64,000 nucleotides of DNA from Calendula officinalis (taxonomy: Eukaryota; Streptophyta; Magnoliopsida; Asterales; Asteraceae). The notes beneath the pieces were generated by a model. That model was given only the letters and a program-made list of their open reading frames with translations, ran no database searches and was not told where the DNA came from. Each line of letters begins with the position of its first letter. Within the stretch, counting starts at the first letter, position 1. The translations under genes and the position numbers were made by a program. The stretch spans positions 23,749,873 through 23,813,872 of the forward strand of contig OY970820.1 in the NCBI GenBank assembly GCA_963853835.1. The letters run 5' to 3'. Positions 56,535 through 64,000 of this stretch are shown here, piece by piece.

Positions 56535-58685
56535 TATAACGACCCGAAATTATGAATCGAATAAATTATTGAAAAATATGATAAATAAGGATATATCATT
56601 TAAAACACATGGAAATTGGTTTCGTGTCATTTGGACATCGTATGAGAAAGTTATGGACGAAACCGGGTTGAAAGTTAGACCAAATCAGCAAGAAAATCGA
56701 ACCAAGGGTACCAGCTGTAACGACCCGAAATTTGTAAATAAATAAACTGTACACAAATATGATAATTTTGGATAATTCATTTAAAACACGTAGAAATTGG
56801 TTTCGTGTCATTTGGAGATAGTATGAGAAAGTTACGGGTCAAAGACTTGACCAAAACAGCCAAAAAAATCGAGTATCAGGTCAGACAGGCTCGAGCACGC
56901 GAGCCGTGGGTCGTCAAGCGCGCGAGCGGCACCGAAATCGGGCAGAGGGCTTGGTCGCGTACGCGAGAGACCCCGTCGAGCGACGCGAGTCGTGCTCGAG
57001 CTGCGCGAGCGACTGTCGAGCCGCGCGAGCGTCCCTGATGTCTGATATGCATTTAAAGACGGGTTTTGGGCATTTATTGCTCAAATGAAACCCTAGTTCT
57101 CTCCCACAAGTGTTTATACTTATTTTGAGTGGAAAAGGGCATTTGGAGCTGATTTTGGACTCCAAATCACGTGATTCTTCTTTCATTTCTAAAGTTTAAA
57201 GTAAATCCTTACTCCTAATAATTCTACGTGGTGTTTTTAGTGGAAAATGGGGAAGTATGCAAACCCTAGTTGGAGGGTTTGTCATGGATGACGAAACAGA
57301 AGTAATATAACTTAGATCTACAACATTTTGACAAAGAAAAGGTGTTCATAACATGTGTTTGAAGTAAATCTTGATAATTATGAAGTAAGGGTTTTGTAAG
57401 TCAACTAAATTGAGGGAAAATGATACTAGTAGCTAACTAGTGGTAAGAGATGTAGTTAATGATGACATTTGATGTTAAATCTTGTGATGATTTATAAATA
57501 GGTTATTAACTGAAGGATTTGAATCTTTCAAATCTTTGGAAGTGATATTTGTATTCAAGGAACACATCTTTTGGATATGCTTGGCTAAGGTGAGTACATG
57601 AGACTTTTAAAACTGAGTATATAGCAAATGATTTTTTAAAATACATATGATGTTTTATGGGTCTTTATTAATAAATGATTTTAATAAAGATATGATTGAA
57701 AATATGAGAAAAGGTAAATTGTAGACTATCTAAGTATGTCTAAAATGATTGATGATTTTGAAAGAGATCATGATAATGAAAAGTGATTAATAACTAATTA
57801 TTGATATGATATAAAGGAGTATATTTTTATAATATGTGATTACTAATGATGAAACTAGTTGGTTTGATTGTGTGAATACTAAGTGAGATTAGTATATGGA
57901 TAGTTTGTATGATGGCCTTACGGCATTATTGATAGATGTGACATATAGTCACATGTAATAGCTATGACGGGTAGACTGAAATAGGACATGTACGTGGTAG
58001 ACTTGGAGGCATTCTGGTTATCACGGTATCTTTAAATTGATGGATTGTAGGCATTCCGATCACCTAACAAGATGTTGGATCTTACTGAATTGGAGGCATT
58101 CTGATTAGTAAGATAAGATGGGTCACCTTGCTTGTACAAGGTGACAAAGGGGGTTCTACTGAATCGGAGGCATTCTTGTTAGTAGGACAAAAATTGGGTC
58201 TCGTTGGATTGGAGGCATTCCGAACAACTTGACGGGTCGAATAGGCTATGAAAGAATGTGATAGGATTACCGAGGAGGAGATCGATGTATATGAATGTGT
58301 TAGGGTTACCACGGAGGTAACTAAAGTATATTTATATATAAATATTTTATATGTGTGATTATTTTTATATTATTGTCGGGTCTAAAACCCATGTATCCCA
58401 CGAGACAATTTTGTCTCATGTACTACGTTTTTTGTGGCTAAGTAGTCAGGTACAGGTTTGAAGTGATAGAAGGTTGCACTAGAAGTGGTCTAGAGATGTT
58501 TAGCTCGGGAGCTCATAGGTAGATCCCGTTTGCCTATGGTTTTGATATACTTGGTGACACCGTATTTTTGTAAACTCTGATAAAGGTTTTAAAGTTTTTG
58601 TTAAACTGTATTTTGGACAACATAATAATGTTGGAAATTGTATTTTAAATATTTTAAACAATCTTTTAAAAATTCGGGTGTTACA
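56535..58685 (+). repeat. 3' LTR, 2151 bp
   Basis: It starts TATAACGACCCGAAATTATG (second base G to A against the other LTR), has the second internal start at 56716 and ends CGGGTGTTACA. Structure and length equal the 5' LTR. Confidence 0.93.
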
Positions 58686-59331
58686 TAATTTACTTAAACC
58701 AGCTGATCTTGTCTTCAATTGGCTAATTTACTTAAAGATTATTTAATAAACATGCCGGGTATGTTGGTTTCACAATATAGTACGGGCATCTGGGCTAGGG
58801 CGCATGCCAAACGAATATGAGCCTCCTCGATTGAACCAACCCACCATTGAATGGATCGACGCCTCCTCGATTCCATCCATTCTTTTATTGCGGGCCTTTC
58901 AGTTCCTTCTTCCCTCTCCTAAGCGTCTCGTCCTCAATTACTTTAAAAATGAATATCCTTCTCCAAATGCCTCTCGATTCCATAAAAACTTGCACAAATC
59001 TTCAGCCTTTATATACAACATTGAAGAGGAAGAATTCAATGTTACAGTTTTTTGTTTGAATTTTTCTATATCGGTCAATTTCGTTTAGATTCTGAATCTC
59101 CTGCAAATTCTTCCGCCGACGCCCTCCGACACCATATCCTATTATCCTTCTCCGGCCAATTTCACTACAGGTTTGTTACATTCCGATTTATCCCTCTTTT
59201 TCTAGTTGTTTTGTTTTTATGCAATCGTTTAGGGTTTTACTTGGATATGGTGCTTGATTCGAAAGCTAGGCGGGTATGTAGATTTGCTGAATCTCCTTTT
59301 AAGTTCCTTGGATGCGGTATTTAATGATTCT
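58686..59331 (+). other. possible 5' exon or leader of an unidentified gene
   Basis: Unlike its surroundings this stretch is C/T-rich (CCGCCGACGCCCTCCGAC near 59113) and has a plausible splice donor, ACAGGTTTGTTACATTCC, near 59165. A later ATG (59248) opens MVLDSKARR, followed by a second GTATGT donor-like site. No homology is recognised, and the DNA is cut by a hAT-like element at 59340. It could equally be an old repeat. Confidence 0.3.
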
Positions 59332-59339
59332 CAATGAAT

Positions 59340-59915
59340 CAATGTTGTAAAAATCGCTCGGCGGTACCTCGGCGGTCGACCACCTTCAAGCGATTAATCG
59401 GTCTCGGCGGCGATTAATCGGTTTCTAGGCGGGTACTATTAAATACAAAGAAAATTTATTTTTTTAGAAAAATATATATAATATCTTAACAAAATAATTA
59501 AATTAGTCAATAACAATATATAAAATACGAACAATAAGTTTGAATACTGGATTTTGGAAACTTAAGTTGGATCAGGGTGTTTTGAAATATAACAAAACGA
59601 AGCCCAATAATGAGACAAACCAATCTATCATTCTAAAACAGACCCACTCCAACTTATTTATCAATTAATATACCAATGAAAACCTAATTTCTTCATCGCC
59701 GTCTTTTTTCCTCTTCAACATAACGACTGAAACAAAAAAACAGGCCCACTCCAATCTTCTTCATCACCATTTTTTTGACCGCCAAGGGCCGCCTAGGACC
59801 GAGTTTGACCAAAACCTTCAAACTCCAACGATTAGGCAATTTCTCACTCGGCAGCCGACCGCCAAGCGCCTAGGCGCCGCCTAGGCGGCCGCCAAGACCG
59901 ATTTTTACAACACTG
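59340..59915. mobile_element. hAT-like non-autonomous element, 576 bp
   Basis: The ends CAATGTTGTAAAAATCG and the inverse CAGTGTTGTAAAAATCG are near-perfect inverted repeats. The flanks are the perfect 8-bp duplication CAATGAAT (59332-59339 and 59916-59923). Inside both ends are CGGCGG/CCGCCTAGGCGG-rich segments (CTAGGCGGCC, GGTCTCGGCGGCG) that can fold back further. No transposase is present. Only the outer 17 bases were compared closely. Confidence 0.88.
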
Positions 59916-59923
59916 CAATGAAT

Positions 59924-61223
59924 ATGTTGCAGGGCTGTCAAGATGATGTTCCAACCACTGGGAGATGTTTAAAAATTTAAATTACAAGAGAAAAAGCTAG
60001 CTTTCTCATAGTTTTAATTACATTCAAATGATAACGGGCATTATGATTGACTGGTAGTATGTTACGTTTTAGATTTAAATTACATTCATTAATTATATGC
60101 TTGTATGACCTTGTAGTTATGTCGGTGTACTTCTGAACTCTCTTGCAGCAAAAGATGTTATATCTTTGCAAGTGGACTTTCACTTATTGTAAGTTGATTT
60201 TAATTTCTTTGTGTTTTTAGAAAACCACAAGTGTTTCTGATACACAGGGAGCTTTTGTGCATCGTGTATTTTATATGAAGCTTTAATGTTGGCAGTTATC
60301 GAAGTAATGAATTTTGGGCTCTATATTTTTACACCGAATCAAGGTGGGCTGCTGATATTTAAGTTGATGGGTTTTTATATTGACCTGAATACTGGAGATG
60401 AATCAAGTAATAAGATTGTTGATTTTTTTTCAATATGTAAAGTTGATGGCTGAATATTGGTTACATGTTTCTTATGCGGGGATTTAATGTATTTACGAGT
60501 GGTTAGTTTTAACAAAAAAAATGAAAAATAATGATAGAAACAAACACATCTACCAACAATTTGTAATAAACCCCAAAAGCTGGTGCAAAAGGCGGACCAC
60601 GAAAGGTCAACCACCACATAATGTGTCATTGTGTTGATTGTTGCGTATGCATGGAAGAATTGGTATACATATTTCAAATGATGTATCTGTGGTTTAGCAG
60701 TTGCGATGAAGACTGGTGATGCAAGTGTAATAATTATAATGTAATTGCTTGTTTTACAAATAAATGAAAGACAAATAGCCATGAAAATTCAAAAAAGTTT
60801 AAGTGTACCACAAAGCAGTTTATTAACCATTTGAAACTATATCCGACTGAGAAATCCATGGTATTTTTATTTTTACTATATATAAATTTGAGACTTTTCT
60901 AAATTAGAAATTGTTAATTTTTCAATAACATACTTGCTATTTCTTTGCATGTTTGTGTTTATATTAATTCTCTCTACGTGGAAATTTTGTTGTTCACATT
61001 TTTGTTTTGGTTTGATCTAAAGTAATTGTTCTACTCTTAAGTTTCAACTAATCAAATAATTAAGTGAGAAAGAGATAATTTTATTAAAATCATATATAGT
61101 GTAATCAATTTACTTTTCTTCAACTAAGTGTTTTTGTCTAGTGGACAATAATATTGGGTCTTAGGGAATACATATCATGCACGACTTGAACTTGTAATCT
61201 ATGCGTTAATAACTAACACAATG
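59924..61223. other. unassigned sequence
   Basis: This is AT-rich DNA. TTGCAG acceptor-like sites at about 59930 and 60145 might belong to a gene starting in 58686-59331, but no coding exon is recognised. The long minus-strand frame at 60375-60782 has no family motif. Confidence 0.45.
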
Positions 61224-61729
61224 TGTTGGGATGTAAATCAGATATAACATTCTATTACTGATGCTGCAGTTGTTATTGATTCAAGTATACTGAAGAATAG
61301 TACTGATGGGGCAGAACTGCATTTACTACTGATGCTACTGATCTCAAGAATACTACTGATGTTGGCAAACAGTACTGACGTCTATTTTTGGTGCTGATCG
61401 TATACGAGATTCTAGCATAGTTAGTTACGGAATGTATATCTTTATGTAATTCAATTGTAATCGAATCCTAGAATAACTAGGTTAATATTTTAGGCTTCAA
61501 GGACTAGTATATATAGTTCCTTATGAATTGTAAACATACGTGTGTATTGATCGACAATATTAATATACATTGAAGCTTTTTGTGAATTACTGTGTTCTTA
61601 TTTACATTCGCATTCATTAACAGTATTCATTGTTCTTAATCAATTAAACTAAAGTGTTGATCCGCTGCAACTTCTTATAGTTTGTAGATCTGTGATTAAT
61701 TAATCCTTCTGGGTTAATCGATCCTGACA
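61224..61729 (+). repeat. 5' LTR of a second Ty1/copia element, about 506 bp
   Basis: It begins TGTTGGGATG and ends ATCCTGACA, immediately before the PBS. TATATATA at about 61508-61515 is a likely promoter, with the R/U5 region downstream. GATGCTACTGAT/TACTGATG words recur 5-6 times at 61255-61385. The matching 3' LTR lies outside the window. Confidence 0.85.
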
Positions 61730-61731
61730 AG

Positions 61732-61743
61732 TGGTATCAGAGC
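61732..61743 (+). other. copia primer-binding site
   Basis: TGGTATCAGAGC starts two bases after the LTR end, matching the 3' end of initiator tRNA-Met. Confidence 0.92.
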
Positions 61744-61813
61744 TTTACGGTTCTAGATCTACGAATTAAGAACATCAAAAAGTTTCATACTTTCGATCTC
61801 AAAATTGTTAATC

Positions 61814-63427
61814 ATGTCTGATAACAATGAAAGTACTCAGGCAAACAAGATTCCAGTTCTCACTCCCAACAACTTTGGGATGTGGAAAAATAGAATCAAG
61901 CAATACATGCTGGTTACTGATTATTCCATGTGGGAAGTGGTTCTTGAAGGCAACAAGACTATTCAAACTCAAATAGCCACCACCTCAACTGAAGTTGACA
62001 AACTCAAGTGTGAGAAAGAAAAGAAGGACAGAGGGATCGAGCTCAAAGCCTTAAGCACTCTTTTGCTTGTCATTCCCAATGATTATCAACATCTCTTTGT
62101 TGAATATGATGATGCAAAGAAGTTATGGCAGGCTCTGGAAAAGAGGTTTGTTGGTACAAAGAGCACAAAAAGAAACATGAAGTCTGTTCTGAAACAAGAC
62201 TTTGAAAACTTCAAAGGACAGAAGAATGAATCATTGTCTCAAGTATTTGATAGGTTCAACAAACTCATTGGTGAACTGAATCAAGTTGGTTACAAACCAG
62301 ACAATGATGATGTCAACAGAAAGTTCCTCAGGTCTCTAGGTGAAGAATGGTCTATGTACACTGTGATATATAGACAAGGAGATGCACTAGAAGAGAAAGA
62401 GCTTGATGAACTCTACAATGAACTAAGAGTGTTTGAATCAGAGGTAAGTAATAAATCTCCTAATTTACCTTCAAACAATGCTGCGTTTGTGTCTAGTACA
62501 GGAACAGGGAAGGACAATACAAAGAATGCAGGTATTGAAGATATAGCAAGAGAATCTTTCTTCACTAGTCATGTGCATACTGCATTGATTAGTGAGGATT
62601 TAGAACAACTCAATCCTGATGATTTGGAAGAGATGGACATCAAGTGGCAGATGGCTATGCTGAGCTTAAGAACCAAAAGGTTTCTTAAAAGAACTGGAAG
62701 ACAAAATCTGTCTTACAACAAAGGTGATCGTGCTGGATTTGACAAAACCAAGGTCAAATGCTACAACTGTAGCAATCTCGGTCACTTTGCCAGAGAATGC
62801 CCGAATAAAGATCAAAGATCAACCTACAACAAAGACAGCACTTCAAATTCAACTGCTTTAGTATCTCAAGAAGGACAAGGGTATGACTGGAGCTTTCAAG
62901 CAGAAGAACATGCACAGAACCAAGCTCTCATGGCCTTTACTACGGATCCTTCTACTACTGAGGTACATTCTAAATCTTGTACTCCTGAATGCATTAAGGC
63001 ATATAAAGAATTAGAAAAACTTAATAAAGAAACACTTGAAGAGATGATACTAAACAGAAATAGAAGAATTGAATACAATGGTTGTATAGCTGATTTAGAA
63101 AACCAAATTAAAATCTATAAAATAACTGATCAAAAAATAAAAGATGAATTGTTACAAACCACTTATGAAAAGGAACATATTGAATTAAAACTAAAAGAAA
63201 CTTTGATCAAATTAGAAGAATGTCAAATGGAATTAGAACAGAATAAACTAGTTATTAAGAAATTTGAAAGAAGTTCTAAAATTGTTAATGAATTAACTAG
63301 TAATCAAACCACAGAAAAGGTTGTTCATGGAGTGGGATATCATGCAGTCCCACCTCCAACAAATTTTATTCCTCCTCTTAAGTCAAGCACAGAAAGAGTT
63401 TTAAATGATTTGAAAATTGAAAGTTAA
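61814..63427 (+). CDS. copia Gag with zinc knuckle and coiled coil
   Basis: The open frame from the ATG at 61814 gives 537 residues. The N-terminal 200 residues are a copia Gag core (FGMWKNRIKQYMLVTDYSMW, LWQALEKRFVGTKSTKRNM, LSQVFDRFNKLIGELNQVGY). A zinc knuckle CYNCSNLGHFAREC lies at about residues 316-329. A Lys/Glu-rich coiled coil covers roughly 400-500 (AYKELEKLNKETLEEMILNR and on), followed by VGYHAVPPPTNFIPP, a tail I associate with Asteraceae elements. The frame stops at TAA 63425-63427, but the same frame resumes beyond, so this is either a degenerate gag-pol or a gag stop. Gag would build the virus-like particle. Confidence 0.85.
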   Translation: MSDNNESTQANKIPVLTPNNFGMWKNRIKQYMLVTDYSMWEVVLEGNKTIQTQIATTSTEVDKLKCEKEKKDRGIELKALSTLLLVIPNDYQHLFVEYDDAKKLWQALEKRFVGTKSTKRNMKSVLKQDFENFKGQKNESLSQVFDRFNKLIGELNQVGYKPDNDDVNRKFLRSLGEEWSMYTVIYRQGDALEEKELDELYNELRVFESEVSNKSPNLPSNNAAFVSSTGTGKDNTKNAGIEDIARESFFTSHVHTALISEDLEQLNPDDLEEMDIKWQMAMLSLRTKRFLKRTGRQNLSYNKGDRAGFDKTKVKCYNCSNLGHFARECPNKDQRSTYNKDSTSNSTALVSQEGQGYDWSFQAEEHAQNQALMAFTTDPSTTEVHSKSCTPECIKAYKELEKLNKETLEEMILNRNRRIEYNGCIADLENQIKIYKITDQKIKDELLQTTYEKEHIELKLKETLIKLEECQMELEQNKLVIKKFERSSKIVNELTSNQTTEKVVHGVGYHAVPPPTNFIPPLKSSTERVLNDLKIES

Positions 63428-64000
63428 ACTGAAACTGAAACCAGTAATGAATCAAATGAATCTTCTGATGATGATCAAACAACTGAATCAAATGATACAA
63501 GTTTTCACACAACACAAAGTCAAACTGAATCTCCAAAATACAACTGAGAAAATATACCTACAATTCTAAGAAGGGGAAATCAAAGAAATATAAATCAGTT
63601 AAAAGAACAAAGAAAACCAGAAGGTGCTAAGTCAACAAAATTATCATGCTTAATTTGTAACAAGGTTAACCACATAGCTAAAAACTGTCACTTCAATCCT
63701 ATTAATAGTCAAGAATTTAAAGAATTTAAAATCAACAAAGAAAAGGAAAAAGCCTTAAAATTAAAACAAATTGAAGAAACAAAAGAAAAGGAATTCAATA
63801 AACCATGTGTTGAAACTCATAAATTTGGAAGAACTGCACCACGATGTGTGCAAAATATCAGGTATAAAAGTCCAAACAAAAGTAATTATTTCAAAAACAA
63901 TGGAAAACAAAATCAATTTCCTCAATATTCAAAGTTTTCAAACATCAGTAGAAACTATTCCAGGTTTACTACTGGTAAAAACCCTAATTACAATGTTGTC
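63428..64000 (+). pseudogene. copia gag-pol continuation with second zinc knuckle
   Basis: Directly after the gag stop the same frame reads on: an acidic stretch (NESSDDDQTTESND), a TGA at 63544-63546, then KSTKLSCLICNKVNHIAKNC, a second CCHC knuckle at about 63647-63688, and a Lys/Asn-rich segment that runs open to the window end. No protease motif has appeared by base 64000. Two in-frame stops suggest decay, though stop readthrough cannot be excluded from this fragment. Confidence 0.7.

Larger units (their letters stand above)
50926..58685 (+). mobile_element. non-autonomous Ty3/gypsy-type LTR element
   Basis: Two 2151-bp LTRs (50926-53076 and 56535-58685) flank a 3.46-kb interior. The PBS and PPT are present, but no coding frame longer than about 110 codons was found. 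The flanks AAATT (50921-50925) and TAATT (58686-58690) agree at four of five bases and may be an eroded target duplication. LTR copies differ at many more positions than those of the left-edge element, so this insertion is older. Confidence 0.92.

Noticed and set aside
60375..60782. 135-codon minus-strand frame
   Set aside because: No recognisable domain, no splice or promoter context, AT-rich chance frame.

Overview
The window is nuclear DNA of a flowering plant. Spliced genes have GT-AG introns, the families are plant-specific (PAR1, remorin, R2R3-MYB, plant-type ADF with an ATG-only first exon), and about two thirds of the sequence is plant retrotransposons. The gag of the copia element at the right edge has a 'VGYHAVPPP'-type tail that I associate with Asteraceae; this lineage assignment is inference from memory, not a search.

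Layout. 1-8689: a minus-strand, non-autonomous Ty3/gypsy-type LTR element with about 2.56-kb LTRs, its left LTR running off the window. 8690-24735: a gene island. In order it holds a PAR1 family gene (10588-11703), a ZCCHC9-like zinc-knuckle gene (12499-14028), an actin-depolymerizing factor (14986-15645), a cytochrome b561 of the ACYB-1 type (16871-18079), a group-1 remorin (21374-22699) and, on the minus strand, an R2R3-MYB close to LAF1/MYB18 (23223-24591). Small DNA elements (Stowaway and hAT-like MITEs, a Helitron end) sit between and inside these genes. 25022-26618: a Pack-MULE with 9-bp target duplications that carries a fragment of an ARO armadillo-repeat gene.

27713-33361: a full-length L1-type LINE with both ORFs open, a 15-bp target duplication and a poly-A tail. 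34166-45662: a decayed Ty1/copia element bounded by CTTTC duplications. Its 5' LTR contains a ~540-bp tandem duplication, and its gag is split by a solo LTR (37540-40090) of the same family as the element at the left edge. 47031-50925: a decayed minus-strand LINE, broken by a truncated gypsy element (47712-49905) and bordered by a third gypsy-type element without coding capacity (50926-58685). 58686-61223: a possible gene leader broken by a hAT-like element, then unassigned sequence. 61224-64000: the 5' LTR and gag of another copia element that continues past the window.

The host genes are unrelated neighbours, not a pathway. Two show possible recent frameshifts (cytochrome b561 at an A7 run; PAR1 at a G/C run). 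The most unusual non-coding signal is an array of five stem-loops at 6589-6790 inside a gypsy LTR: their stems differ by compensating base changes while the loop is nearly constant.
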